In this document: piece after piece, positions 8,882 to 18,252 of the stretch
Position numbering within the stretch: the stretch's first letter is position 1
Layout: every line of letters begins with the position of its first letter
Source of the DNA: Lunatimonas salinarum
GTDB taxonomy: Bacteria > Bacteroidota > Bacteroidia > Cytophagales > Cyclobacteriaceae
Length of the DNA: 64,000 nucleotides
Reading direction: 5' to 3'
Assembly: GCF_017811155.1 (NCBI RefSeq)
Contig: NZ_JACVCV010000002.1
Span: 372,001-436,000, forward strand
Made by a program: the position numbers and the translations under genes
Notes under the pieces: generated by a model
Database searches by the model: none
The model's input: only the letters and a program-made list of their open reading frames with translations
Told to the model about the DNA's origin: nothing

Positions 8882-9349
8882 ATGTCAGAAATACTATCCG
8901 AAAGAAAGAAAGAACTGATTGAAAAGATCGGCGTCTTCCATGAACAGCGGGGTATGCAGCCATTGATGGGTCGGATATTGGGCTTACTGATGGTATTGGA
9001 TGAGGCGGAAGCAACGTTTGAAGAAATCGTGGATTATCTGAACGTCAGTAAAAGCGCCGTTAGCAATGCACTAAATTTCATGCAGATCCAAAATAAGGTG
9101 AAATACAAGACCAAACCTGGCGAGCGTAAGCGGTACTTTTACCTAAAAGCAGATGATTGGGAAAACGACATGCAAACCCAAATTGAAGATATCACACAAG
9201 CAACTCATTTTTTGCAGGAAGTGATTGATGTCAGAGAACAAGCAAACCCATCATTCACCAACCACCTACAAGAAGTCTGTTCCTTTTTGGAGTACGTTAA
9301 AACCAAAATACCCAGTCTTTTCGAAGGGTTTCGAAAACAAAAAGGCTAA
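8882..9349 (+). CDS. GbsR/MarR family transcriptional regulator
   Basis: A 155-residue winged-helix protein. The N-terminal half carries the GbsR-type pattern (QPLMGRILGLLMVLDEAEATFEEIVDYL) and a recognition helix NVSKSAVSNALNFM near residues 57-70; the C-terminal half is helical and probably forms the dimer interface. In Bacteroidota such genes often precede TolC/adaptor/RND operons, as here (efflux genes begin 71 bases downstream). Matching palindromes before this gene and before the efflux genes suggest autoregulation and control of efflux. The ligand is unknown. Confidence 0.88.
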   Translation: MSEILSERKKELIEKIGVFHEQRGMQPLMGRILGLLMVLDEAEATFEEIVDYLNVSKSAVSNALNFMQIQNKVKYKTKPGERKRYFYLKADDWENDMQTQIEDITQATHFLQEVIDVREQANPSFTNHLQEVCSFLEYVKTKIPSLFEGFRKQKG

Positions 9350-9367
9350 AAAAATTTGCCATATTTA

Positions 9368-9385
9368 GTTCTTTTATTACAGAAC
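9368..9385. promoter_or_regulatory. 18-bp palindrome upstream of the efflux operon
   Basis: GTTCTTTTATTACAGAAC has the same GTTC-N10-GAAC design, length and T-rich left centre as the site at 8811-8828. It lies between the regulator stop codon and the TolC start, 35 bases before the ATG. It is a candidate operator for the GbsR/MarR protein. Confidence 0.5.
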
Positions 9386-9420
9386 ATATTTAACAAACTA
9401 TTTCAAACTTATTAAACTGT

Positions 9421-10779
9421 ATGTTACGAATTCGATTGGTTGCGTTGGCATGCCTGATATTGCTGCCCATTCTCCTGTCTGCACAGCAAACGGAACAGGG
9501 GGTACTGACGCTCAAACAAAGTATAGAGATCGGCCTCCAAAACAACCGGACACTTAAGAATACCCTGCTCGATGAAGAAAAAGCAGCCTACCAGCGAAAA
9601 GAGATCATCGGATCCGGTCTGCCACAGGTAAACATCACAGGTGGGTACAATAATTTCATCAATGTTTTCCCTCAGGCGCTACCGGGAGGCTTCTTTGGCG
9701 ACTCCGAGCCCGGATCGGTGGATGTGATAGCCTTTGGTGTACCGCAGTCGCTCAGAGTGGGGGCTTCGGTAAACCAGCTCCTTTTCAGCAGCTCCTACTT
9801 GGTAGGCCTTAAGGCAGCGAAGACCTCTGAAGAATTTTATCGGCTTCTTTCCCAGCAATCGGAGGAGGACGTGATATATGACATCTCCATGAATTACCTA
9901 GGTTCACTTCAGTTGGAACTGCAAAAGGAAAATCTACTGGCAAACATTGACCAACTGACCGGGTTAGAAAAAATCCTTCGCGCACAGGTCAAAAACGATC
10001 TGGTACGGAAGGTTGATCTCAACCGTGTGACCGTGAATCTGTCCACCCTGGAAACCGAACTTGAAAACCTGGAAATCGGGATCGCCCAACGAAAAAACTA
10101 CCTTAAACTGCTGATGGGAATACCCATGGACAGTTCATTCAACCTTGATGAATCCCTGTTGGAAGACCCAAGGGCTCGGGAGGTGATGCTGGTGGAAGAC
10201 CTCGATGCCGAAAATCGCATGGATATCCAAGTGCTTGACAAGCAACAGTCACTACTGGATCTGGAATATAAAAACATCAAGGCCTCCCGGCATCCCATGT
10301 TAGTGGCTTTCGGAGACCTCAACCGAAATGCGTTTTCCAACCGCTTTGACTTTCTCAGCGAAGGAAAAATCTGGTATCAGGGCTTTCTGGTAGGGCTCAA
10401 GCTGGACATCCCCATCTTTGATGGCTTCGCCACCAAATACCGCGCTTCACAAAACAAAGTGAACCAACGTCAACTAGAACAAAACCGTGCAATGGCCATG
10501 GACGCGGCCCAGATGGAGTATGAAAACGCAACCAAAAAATACTTCAACTCACTGAAAACGCTGGATGCCGTAGCTGAAAACCTCAACCTGGCAGATGAAG
10601 TATTACGGGAAACCACCCTACTCTACAAGGAGTCGCTAAGCCCGCTTACCGACTTACTAGAAGCCGAAAGCACCCAACGCAAAGCACAGGCCAACTTCAA
10701 CAATCAGCTCGTACAAGTGCAAATCGCACGAGTCGAACTTCTAAAATCAACCGGAAACATCAAAAAGATTCTCCTTTAA
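9421..10779 (+). CDS. TolC-family outer membrane efflux channel
   Basis: A 452-residue protein with a signal peptide ending near residue 21 (LLSAQQ) and two TolC-type repeats of long helices and short strands (for example EQGVLTLKQSIEIGLQNN at the start and the coiled second repeat EAESTQRKAQANFNNQLVQ near the end). It forms the outer membrane exit duct for the RND pump encoded two genes downstream. It is first in the operon; the adaptor gene begins 17 bases after its stop. Confidence 0.93.
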   Translation: MLRIRLVALACLILLPILLSAQQTEQGVLTLKQSIEIGLQNNRTLKNTLLDEEKAAYQRKEIIGSGLPQVNITGGYNNFINVFPQALPGGFFGDSEPGSVDVIAFGVPQSLRVGASVNQLLFSSSYLVGLKAAKTSEEFYRLLSQQSEEDVIYDISMNYLGSLQLELQKENLLANIDQLTGLEKILRAQVKNDLVRKVDLNRVTVNLSTLETELENLEIGIAQRKNYLKLLMGIPMDSSFNLDESLLEDPRAREVMLVEDLDAENRMDIQVLDKQQSLLDLEYKNIKASRHPMLVAFGDLNRNAFSNRFDFLSEGKIWYQGFLVGLKLDIPIFDGFATKYRASQNKVNQRQLEQNRAMAMDAAQMEYENATKKYFNSLKTLDAVAENLNLADEVLRETTLLYKESLSPLTDLLEAESTQRKAQANFNNQLVQVQIARVELLKSTGNIKKILL

Positions 10780-10796
10780 AAACCAATCATAAACTA

Positions 10797-11849
10797 ATGA
10801 AGAAACTAGTTATCATGTTGTTGACGCTCATTGGATCTGCAGCAATCGCGTATACGCTATACAGCAATAAGACTTCTCTAGAAGAAGAAGCGGAGCTCGC
10901 TATGGTACGCAGTGAGTTTATTCCGGTTACATTGGAAAGAGCCAAATTGCTTTCAGCAGACCGATCCTTTGAATCCAACGGCAAGTTTGAGGCCTTTCAG
11001 GAACTTACTGTGATGGCCGAGGCTTCAGGCAAGGTGGTGGAGATAGGCAAGAAAAAAGGGGATTATGTGCGAAAAGGCGATCTACTTGTTCGCCTAGACG
11101 ATAGATTGATCCGCGCTGAACACACCATCGCCACACTCAACCTGGAGCAGTACGAAAACGATCTGAAGAGGTTTACAAACCTAGCCGAAACGGATGCGGT
11201 GACCAAAAAACAATTGGAAGACATAGACCGAGGTGTTAAAATAGCCGCAGCGCAGGTAGAGGCCATCGGGAAGCGCATGGAGGACACCCGCATCGTGGCT
11301 CCGATCGACGGATACCTCAATGAAGACTATTACGAACCAGGCACCTTGATTAATCCTGGCATGCCGGTGGCCGACATCATCAATAAATCACCGCTTAAGC
11401 TGAGCGTACGGGTATCTGAAGAGGAAGTCATTGCAATCAGCAAAGGCCAAACCGTAAAAGTAGCTGTAAACGCACTGCCTCAACAGTCCTTAGAGGGAAC
11501 GGTAGATTTTATCTCCGACAAGGCAGATGCTGCCTTCCGCTACGAGGTGATCATTTTGGTGCAAGCTCCAAACGATTCTCCGGTAAAGCCCGGCATGTTT
11601 GGCACTGCACAATTTGGAGCCCAGGCTGAGCAGGAAGTATTGGTCATCAGCCGAAAAGCAGTCAGCGGCGGTCTGAAAAACCCCGGGGTGTTCACCGTCA
11701 AAGATGGCAAAGCTGCCTTCAAGTCGGTAGAAGTTAGACCATTGAACGCTACGCAGGTGGAAGTTCTCGCTGGCTTGCAGGCGGGTGAGGAAATCATTGG
11801 CGATGGCCTTATCAACATTAAGGAGGGTACACCCGTACAAATCAGATAA
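10797..11849 (+). CDS. RND efflux periplasmic adaptor (membrane fusion protein)
   Basis: A 350-residue protein with an N-terminal membrane anchor (about 3-21), a lipoyl/barrel-sandwich half (AEASGKVVEIGKKKGDYVRKGDLLVRLDD), a short helical hairpin, the second lipoyl half (RIVAPIDGYLNEDYYEPGTLI), and beta-barrel and membrane-proximal domains. It links the inner membrane pump to the TolC channel. It stops 3 bases before the pump gene, so the two are translated together. Confidence 0.93.
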   Translation: MKKLVIMLLTLIGSAAIAYTLYSNKTSLEEEAELAMVRSEFIPVTLERAKLLSADRSFESNGKFEAFQELTVMAEASGKVVEIGKKKGDYVRKGDLLVRLDDRLIRAEHTIATLNLEQYENDLKRFTNLAETDAVTKKQLEDIDRGVKIAAAQVEAIGKRMEDTRIVAPIDGYLNEDYYEPGTLINPGMPVADIINKSPLKLSVRVSEEEVIAISKGQTVKVAVNALPQQSLEGTVDFISDKADAAFRYEVIILVQAPNDSPVKPGMFGTAQFGAQAEQEVLVISRKAVSGGLKNPGVFTVKDGKAAFKSVEVRPLNATQVEVLAGLQAGEEIIGDGLINIKEGTPVQIR

Positions 11850-11852
11850 CAG

Positions 11853-14800
11853 ATGCAGGTCACGAAAATAGCTATACAACGCTCCACCATGGTGGTGGTG
11901 CTGTTTACCGTACTTACGCTTTTGGGGATATTTTCCTACACGCAACTATCCTATGAGCTTCTTCCCAAGTTCAGTCCGAATATCATTTCCATCTCCACCA
12001 TTTATCCGGGAGCGGCGCCTTCGGAGGTAGAAAACTCGGTTACCAAGGAAATTGAGGACGCCATTTCTTCCCTAGAGGGGATAAAAACCATCCAATCCAC
12101 CTCGATGGAGTCTATTTCCATCATCACGATTGAGTTGGAGGAAAAAGTGAACGTGGATGTGTCGCTACAGGATGCACAACGTAAGATCAATGCGATTTTA
12201 GGAGATTTACCAGATGACGCCGATCCTCCCAGTCTAAATAAGTTTGACCTAGGTGATTTGCCTATCATGCAGATGGCTGTCTACTCAGACTTAGCAGCAG
12301 GAGAATTCTATGATTTGATCAAGAACCGCATACAGCCTTCGCTTTCCAAAATTGAAGGCGTGGCGCAGGTAAACATCCTGGGAGGCACCGAGCGGGAAAT
12401 AAAAATAGAGCTCGATCGTAACAAGATGGAGGCCTATGGAATTAGCCCCCTGATGATAACACAAGCGGTAGGACGGGGAAATCTGGATTTTCCTACCGGA
12501 AAAATAAAAAATGAAGACAACCAAACGCTGCTTCGCCTTGCCGGCAAGTTTGCCTCGCTGGAAGAAATTGAAGGCTTAGTGGTTGCACAAAGACCCAACG
12601 AGTCTCCCATTCGCCTGAAAGACATTGCAGTGATACAAGACGGCTTTAAAGAAAGCAGCATCCTGAACCGGCTGAATGGTAACGATGCCATTGGACTTAC
12701 CATACAGAAACAATCCGATGCGAATGCCGTAGAGGTTTCCGAGCGGGTATTAACCGCACTTGACGAGTTGGAGCAGGCCTATTTGGATGAGAAACTAGAC
12801 TTTCAGATATCTCAAGACAGCTCAGAGTTTACCTTGGAAGCGGCGAATGACGTGATCAAAGACTTGCTGATTGCCGTGGTCTTGGTGGCTTTGATCATGC
12901 TGCTGTTCCTTCATAGCATACGAAACGCGGTAATCGTGATGATCGCCGTGCCGGCATCTATCGTGGCCACGTTTACCGTAATGCTCCTTGCTGGTTTTAC
13001 GCTCAACCTAATGAGCCTTTTGGCCCTTTCACTGGTAGTGGGCATTCTGGTAGACGACGCCATCGTGGTGATCGAGAATATCTACCGTCACTTAGAAATG
13101 GGCAAATCCATCGCCCAAGCTTCTTATGACGGTATACGCGAAATTGGTGGCACAGTCGTATCCATCACCCTGGTGATTGTGGTCGTGTTCGTTCCGCTAA
13201 CGCTTACCGGTGGGCTTATTTCGGGTATTCTCACCCAATTTAGTATCACCGTAGCAGTAGCAACTCTATTGAGCCTCTTGGTGGCATTTACGCTGATCCC
13301 TCTGCTCACCTCGAGATTCTCCAAAATGGAACACCTTAATCCCGACTCTTTGTTCGGGAAATTTATCGGAACCTTTAACCGGTCTCTTGACAGCTTTGTG
13401 GATGGCGTTTTGGACGTGTTGCGTTGGGGTCTTAAGAACAAAACCATCCTATTGGGGGTCACATTCGTAGCGTTCTTTGCATCCTTCCTATTGGTATCCA
13501 AGGGTTTTATCGGAAGCGAGTTTGTGAGTGAAGGCGACCGGGGAGAGTTTATCATCCGATTGGAACTTCCCAAAGATGCCACACTGGAGCAGACCAACTT
13601 TAAGACTCAAGAAGTAGAGAGGTACCTATATACCCTTCCGGAGGTGACCGAAGTTTTCACCACCGTGGGTGTCAGCAGTGGGGCATTTACCGGCTCTCAA
13701 TCCGTACCTTATTCCGCAGAGATCACGGTAAAGATGGTAGACAGAAAACAGCGTGATATCACCGGGCCTGTTTTTGCGCGCCAAGTAGAAAAGCAGCTTG
13801 AGGAACTGATCATAGGGGCGGAATTTACGTCGGTTCCTGTGTCCATCGTGGGTACGGCGAATGATGCACCGATACAGGTGGTACTCTCTGGACCGGAGGT
13901 AAAAGACCTGGAAATTGCCTCAAACCAAATTGTGGCTGCACTTGAAGAAATCAAAGGAACGCGCAAAATCACTACGTCCTTAGAAGACGGAAACCCCGAA
14001 TTGAACGTGCAGGTAGACCGCGACAAAATGAATGAGCTGGGTCTCACCTTGGATGCTGTCGGTGCCACGCTTCAGGTAGCTTTCAACGGAAACGATCAAT
14101 CGAAATTCAGAGATGGTGATTTTGAATACGATATCTTGATTCAGCTCAACGAATTTGACCGGAAATCCACGGTCGATATTGAAAACCTCACCTTCCCGAA
14201 CAGTCAAGGACAACTGGTGAAATTGAAGCAATTTGCGCAGGTAATCCAAACAGAAGGTGCCACCAAACTTGAACGGCGGGATCGAATTTCCTCGGTCAAA
14301 GTTCAATCTCAGGTTGCAGGGATGCCAACCGGCACGGTAGGTGCGGCTCTGCAGGAAAAAATTGCGTCTATGTCACTGCCTCCGCAGGTGCAGGTAAACT
14401 ACGAGGGTGACCTTAAAAATCAAAGTGAAGGATTTGGAAGCTTGGGAATCGCCCTTTTAGCCTCCATCCTCATGATCTACCTAATCATGGTAGCCCTGTA
14501 CGATTCCTATATCTATCCCTTGGTGGTTATGTTCTCCCTTCCATTAGCAGTGATTGGATCATTGTTGGCCCTTGCCCTGACAAAGGGAACATTAAGTATT
14601 TTCTCCATTATGGGTATGATCATGTTGATGGGCTTGGTGGCCAAGAATGCCATCCTGCTGGTAGACTTCACCAATCAATTGAAAGCGGTTGGGGTTCCAG
14701 TGAAAACGGCACTGGAAAAAGCCGTTAAAATCCGATTTCGGCCCATCTTGATGACCACCTTGGCCATGGTGTTTGGGATGCTTCCCATTGCCCTTGCCGG

Positions 14801-15011
14801 CGGAGCCGGTGCAGAGTGGAAAAACGGCCTAGCCTGGGTAATCATCGGAGGACTTATTTCCTCAATGTTTCTCACCTTAGTGGTAGTGCCCATTATCTAC
14901 TATCTCTTTGACCGAGTTCTGGAAAAAATGGGTAAAAATAAGAAAACGGTCATTCCACTCGAAGATAGCAATGTGGATGAATTTGAGTCGGAAGCTGCTG
15001 CATACGTCTAA
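11853..15011 (+). CDS. RND efflux pump, inner membrane transporter (AcrB/HAE1 type)
   Basis: A 1052-residue proton-driven pump with the usual twofold organisation: twelve membrane helices and two large periplasmic loops. Helix 4 carries the paired aspartates in LVDDAIVVIEN, which are part of the proton relay; the matching second-half helix reads LVAKNAILLVDFTNQ. The periplasmic domains include the EGVAQVNILGG porter motif. With the adaptor and TolC protein it expels hydrophobic compounds from the periplasm or inner membrane. The substrate range cannot be read from the sequence. Confidence 0.95.
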   Translation: MQVTKIAIQRSTMVVVLFTVLTLLGIFSYTQLSYELLPKFSPNIISISTIYPGAAPSEVENSVTKEIEDAISSLEGIKTIQSTSMESISIITIELEEKVNVDVSLQDAQRKINAILGDLPDDADPPSLNKFDLGDLPIMQMAVYSDLAAGEFYDLIKNRIQPSLSKIEGVAQVNILGGTEREIKIELDRNKMEAYGISPLMITQAVGRGNLDFPTGKIKNEDNQTLLRLAGKFASLEEIEGLVVAQRPNESPIRLKDIAVIQDGFKESSILNRLNGNDAIGLTIQKQSDANAVEVSERVLTALDELEQAYLDEKLDFQISQDSSEFTLEAANDVIKDLLIAVVLVALIMLLFLHSIRNAVIVMIAVPASIVATFTVMLLAGFTLNLMSLLALSLVVGILVDDAIVVIENIYRHLEMGKSIAQASYDGIREIGGTVVSITLVIVVVFVPLTLTGGLISGILTQFSITVAVATLLSLLVAFTLIPLLTSRFSKMEHLNPDSLFGKFIGTFNRSLDSFVDGVLDVLRWGLKNKTILLGVTFVAFFASFLLVSKGFIGSEFVSEGDRGEFIIRLELPKDATLEQTNFKTQEVERYLYTLPEVTEVFTTVGVSSGAFTGSQSVPYSAEITVKMVDRKQRDITGPVFARQVEKQLEELIIGAEFTSVPVSIVGTANDAPIQVVLSGPEVKDLEIASNQIVAALEEIKGTRKITTSLEDGNPELNVQVDRDKMNELGLTLDAVGATLQVAFNGNDQSKFRDGDFEYDILIQLNEFDRKSTVDIENLTFPNSQGQLVKLKQFAQVIQTEGATKLERRDRISSVKVQSQVAGMPTGTVGAALQEKIASMSLPPQVQVNYEGDLKNQSEGFGSLGIALLASILMIYLIMVALYDSYIYPLVVMFSLPLAVIGSLLALALTKGTLSIFSIMGMIMLMGLVAKNAILLVDFTNQLKAVGVPVKTALEKAVKIRFRPILMTTLAMVFGMLPIALAGGAGAEWKNGLAWVIIGGLISSMFLTLVVVPIIYYLFDRVLEKMGKNKKTVIPLEDSNVDEFESEAAAYV

Positions 15012-15067
15012 AAACAAACACCTCCTGCAGGGTTTCCTTGCCGGAGGGAAACTAAACCAATTATAAC

Positions 15068-15304
15068 ATGAAACGCGTAACTACTTATCGCAGGATTATT
15101 GAGGTGTTTCGCCTTTATGGGATCAACCTCGTGGGAAAACGGAAATTTGACCACTTCTACCGGGATCTAAAAATGGATCAGGTATTTGTGAATGGACTAG
15201 TGTTCGACTTGGAACTTGCCACTCAACGGCAATTAAACGATGAAGAAGTTGTCCAACTAGAGGCCCCGGCACAAGTAATCCGAAAATTGGTAGAAGCTGC
15301 CTAA
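15068..15304 (+). CDS. Acyl-carrier-protein-like small protein without the phosphopantetheine serine
   Basis: A 78-residue protein. Its region from FYRDLKMDQVFVNGLVFDLE to LNDEEVVQLEAPAQVIRKLV follows the helix pattern of acyl carrier proteins (FxxDLxxDSLxxxELVxxLE, then IPDEExxxIxTVxxAIxYI). In place of the DSL motif it has DQV, so the serine that carries phosphopantetheine is missing. The N-terminus is basic. It lies 56 bases after the RND pump gene on the same strand and could be the last gene of the efflux operon. The resemblance is by eye; structure prediction would settle it. If correct, it cannot carry acyl groups and may be a structural or regulatory partner. Confidence 0.6.
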   Translation: MKRVTTYRRIIEVFRLYGINLVGKRKFDHFYRDLKMDQVFVNGLVFDLELATQRQLNDEEVVQLEAPAQVIRKLVEAA

Positions 15305-15310
15305 TAAAAT

Positions 15311-15377
15311 TTGGGGGCAAAGGGAATATTTTTAAGGTTAATTTGGTTGTTCATAGTGAAATCCCTTTCGCCCCCAA
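15311..15377. other. Long inverted repeat (about 67 nt stem-loop)
   Basis: TTGGGGGCAAAGGGAAT at 15311 pairs with ATCCCTTTCGCCCCCAA at 15361-15377, nearly perfectly (one bulged base), around a loop of about 33 bases. It starts 7 bases after the stop codon of the carrier-like gene. There is no T run behind it, so it is not a standard intrinsic terminator. It could stabilise the mRNA 3' end, fold within a small RNA, or act at the promoter region of the Omp85-type gene. Confidence 0.45.
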
Positions 15378-15446
15378 TATTCTTGAAAATAGCCTGCGTT
15401 ATCTCCGTAAAAACCTGCGATTAAAACTATTCTACACCCCAAACGC

Positions 15447-16583
15447 ATGAAGCTATTCTTAGCGGCATCCCTTGTAATGCTTGCCTCGGTATTTGCCACA
15501 CAGGCTCAGCAAGTCAATCGACTTAAATCCTACTTTAACTCGTTTATCCAAGACACGGCGGATATCTCAAGACCTCAGGTATTAGTATATCCCACGCTGG
15601 GTTACAGCCCCGAAACCAATACAGAAATAGGCCTTAGCGGATTGCTATTATACTACCACGGCAGAGATACCACTAACCGGCTCAGCGAAATTACGGCTCG
15701 AACTTTCTTTACATTTGAAAACCAATACGGGGCATTTCTGGAGCATGCGTTATACACCGACAACAACGATTGGTTTATGCTCGGCAACATTAGGTACCAA
15801 AGTTTCCCTGTGTCATTCTATGGCGTAGGCATCTCCACAACCCTCTCTGACGAACAGACTGTGAGTGGACAACAGCTGTTGATCAGGGAACGTATCCTCC
15901 GGAAGATCCGAGGAAACTTCTATGCAGGGGTCAATCTGGACTACAACCTTACGAGCGGTGTTAACTTTTCCAATCCAAGATTACTACCGGAATCCCCTCG
16001 CCTTCACGGCAAAGATGGCTCCCAAAACCTCGGACTGGGACTGGGCCTAGTGCTGGACACACGGCACAATGTACTCAATGTGCGGAATGGTTACTTTATC
16101 GAATTAGCCCTCGTCAACTCCGCCGCAGCACTCATCAGTGACCATGATTTTCGTTACATCAACATTGATACGCGATATTTCGAGACGGTACGAAAAAATC
16201 AGGTGTTGGCCATGCAGCTGGTGGGGCAGTTTAGCTGGGGAGAGGTTCCTTTTAACCAACTACCTCAAATCGGCGGACCATTTCTGATGCGCGGCTATTA
16301 TCAGGGGCGGTTTAGGGATAGGCACCTATTGGCTACCCAGATGGAATACCGGTTTCTGCCCCTACCGTTGGGGTTTACGGACCGCATTGGAGCCGTAGCC
16401 TTTGCCTCCGCCGGTACGGTGTACAGCGACATTTCGTCCGTGGACTTTCGCCATCTCAAAGGTGCTGCAGGAGCCGGACTACGGTTTTTATTGTTTCCAA
16501 AAAAAGATATATATATTCGCCTGGATTATGCCCTCACCCGGGAGGGAAACGGTTTTTATATCTACATTGGAGAGGCTTTTTAA
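15447..16583 (+). CDS. Omp85/BamA-type outer membrane beta-barrel protein without POTRA domains
   Basis: A 378-residue protein with a signal peptide (about 1-20, ending ATQAQ). The rest is a beta-barrel: alternating amphipathic strands, the MRGYYQGRF segment that corresponds to the conserved VRGF motif of Omp85 barrels (near residue 280), and a C-terminal strand ending in Phe. At this length it holds only the barrel (surface antigen D15 domain) and no POTRA domains. It may be a channel or an autotransporter-like pore of unknown cargo. It converges on the MFS gene from the opposite strand. Confidence 0.85.
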   Translation: MKLFLAASLVMLASVFATQAQQVNRLKSYFNSFIQDTADISRPQVLVYPTLGYSPETNTEIGLSGLLLYYHGRDTTNRLSEITARTFFTFENQYGAFLEHALYTDNNDWFMLGNIRYQSFPVSFYGVGISTTLSDEQTVSGQQLLIRERILRKIRGNFYAGVNLDYNLTSGVNFSNPRLLPESPRLHGKDGSQNLGLGLGLVLDTRHNVLNVRNGYFIELALVNSAAALISDHDFRYINIDTRYFETVRKNQVLAMQLVGQFSWGEVPFNQLPQIGGPFLMRGYYQGRFRDRHLLATQMEYRFLPLPLGFTDRIGAVAFASAGTVYSDISSVDFRHLKGAAGAGLRFLLFPKKDIYIRLDYALTREGNGFYIYIGEAF

Positions 16584-16623
16584 CGACGGAGTCAATCCCT
16601 AGCGGAACGCCTGCTGTAAGCAT

Positions 16624-16728
16624 TTATTGAATATCTTTTACCATTGCCTTTATCACCTCATCCAGCTCTTTTATACTTGCGATGACGGAATCAAAGATAT
16701 ACTCCCGTTCTTTCAGATCATTTTCCAT
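16624..16728 (-). CDS. Possible 34-residue protein downstream of the MFS gene
   Basis: A short frame starting MENDLKEREY and ending VKDIQ, mostly helical and amphipathic, beginning 21 bases after the MFS stop codon on the same strand. Composition looks like coding sequence, but no family is recognised and the length allows chance. It could also be the remnant of a longer gene. Confidence 0.3.
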   Translation of the reverse strand: MENDLKEREYIFDSVIASIKELDEVIKAMVKDIQ

Positions 16729-16749
16729 ATCAAAGCATCCATCAACTTT

Positions 16750-17979
16750 TTACTTCTGATCGTCTGCTTCCAAAATGCTCATTCCCTCTCCAGCATCCAC
16801 CACCCTAATCCGCTTCATCAAAGGAATACAAAGCAAACTTAGTACAATCGCTCCATAACCTATCAGGTCAAAATGCAGCAAGGTTCCGTCCCCGTTCTCG
16901 ACCAAGATCATTCCACCTATAAAAGACGCTATGCCCGCACTCAGTTGCTGCACAGCCGAGTTAAAACTCAGAAAGCTCCCTCTATTTTCCGGCTTTGCCG
17001 TACCGGTAATCAGGGCCGCGGCAGGTACCATACGGCCATTGGAAGTAACAAAAAACAGCGTTGACACCAGCAACACATAATAAACCGGAGTATTTCCTAA
17101 GTGGGTGATGATTGCGATGGGAATTATATTCAAAGTCATAAACACGGTGAAAACCCGGCTCTTTCCATATCGGTCAGTAAGCCTGCCGACCCAGGGCGAA
17201 GTAAACACCGTAAATGCTCCACCCGCCATATAAATATAAGTGAGCTGTAGCTCTGTGAAGCCCACATTAGCCACCATGAAGGGGCTTAGAAACGGGATAA
17301 TCGCAAACTGTCCCAACATCATCATTATGGTCAGGCTTATGGCACGCATCTGATTGGGATTGCCGGTTACACGCTTCACCACCTGAATGGGAGTTGGTTT
17401 CACTTGGGAACTGGAGATATGTCCCTTCATGGAAGGTACAAACCGGGCGATCATCCACAAGATAACCAGGGACAAAAATGCCAAAAATACAAAAGGAGCA
17501 TGCCAAGAGGAGAGACTGGCAATGAATAGACCAAACGGAACGCCAAATACCGAGGCTACAGAAAACGCCGCCATCACCAATCCCATGGCCCTCCCCCTAC
17601 GCTTGTCGGGAATCGCGTCTCCCACCACAGCAAGCACCAGCGCAGAAGTCAGCCCCCCAAATAACCCCGCTACGATACGGCTGCTCAGCAAAATACCATA
17701 GTTGGGCGCTACGGCACAGGCTAGGGTTCCTAGCAAGAATCCGACAAACACCCAAAGAAGCATAGTACGACGATCGTATTTGTCCAAGAAAAAAGCCCCC
17801 ATAAAACTACTCAAGCCTGCGCTAAAAGTGTAAGAGGATACCAGAAGACCAAATTCCTTGGGTGAAATTTCAAATATCCGCATCAGTTGCGGCCCCAGAG
17901 GCATGATGATCATAAAATCCAAAATATGGGTAAAATTGATCGCTGCGAGCGTCCAAAGTAACCTTTTTTCTTGCTGCAT
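16750..17979 (-). CDS. MFS transporter, drug/H+ antiporter type
   Basis: A 409-residue protein with twelve predicted membrane helices. The motif DKYDRRTMLL in the loop after helix 2 corresponds to motif A of the major facilitator superfamily, and the second half has a matching GRLTDRYGKSRVF. Helix 1 carries ILDFMIIMPLGPQLM, typical of the DHA1-like group. It probably exports a small compound by proton antiport; the substrate is not evident. It is encoded alone, convergent with the Omp85-type gene. Confidence 0.9.
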   Translation of the reverse strand: MQQEKRLLWTLAAINFTHILDFMIIMPLGPQLMRIFEISPKEFGLLVSSYTFSAGLSSFMGAFFLDKYDRRTMLLWVFVGFLLGTLACAVAPNYGILLSSRIVAGLFGGLTSALVLAVVGDAIPDKRRGRAMGLVMAAFSVASVFGVPFGLFIASLSSWHAPFVFLAFLSLVILWMIARFVPSMKGHISSSQVKPTPIQVVKRVTGNPNQMRAISLTIMMMLGQFAIIPFLSPFMVANVGFTELQLTYIYMAGGAFTVFTSPWVGRLTDRYGKSRVFTVFMTLNIIPIAIITHLGNTPVYYVLLVSTLFFVTSNGRMVPAAALITGTAKPENRGSFLSFNSAVQQLSAGIASFIGGMILVENGDGTLLHFDLIGYGAIVLSLLCIPLMKRIRVVDAGEGMSILEADDQK

Positions 17980-18252
17980 AAGTGTAAAGGGATTGTATAA
18001 AACCTACATCGAGATAGGAAAGTTCTCTCCTACCGCGGATATTGCAATCCAAAGCGGCAGCTAGAAGAGATGTGAGATAGGACAATTGTGCAGATTTTAT
18101 TTATATTTATCACATGCAATCCGCGTCGCGGAATATGACCACCATAAATACCTAGAAGGTATCGAAAATTTGACAATGGAATTGATTGAAATCAATCGGT
18201 ATTCCTACAAACACCTTCATTTACAAATAGGAACTAAAATAAAAAGCAATCA

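Noticed and set aside
11490-11945. 151-codon minus-strand frame across the adaptor/pump junction
   Set aside because: Antisense to two genes of an intact efflux operon, no motif.
13124-13597. 157-codon open frame on the minus strand inside the RND pump gene
   Set aside because: Lies fully opposite a clear AcrB-type gene, has Ser/Arg/Thr-rich composition typical of antisense frames and no family motif.
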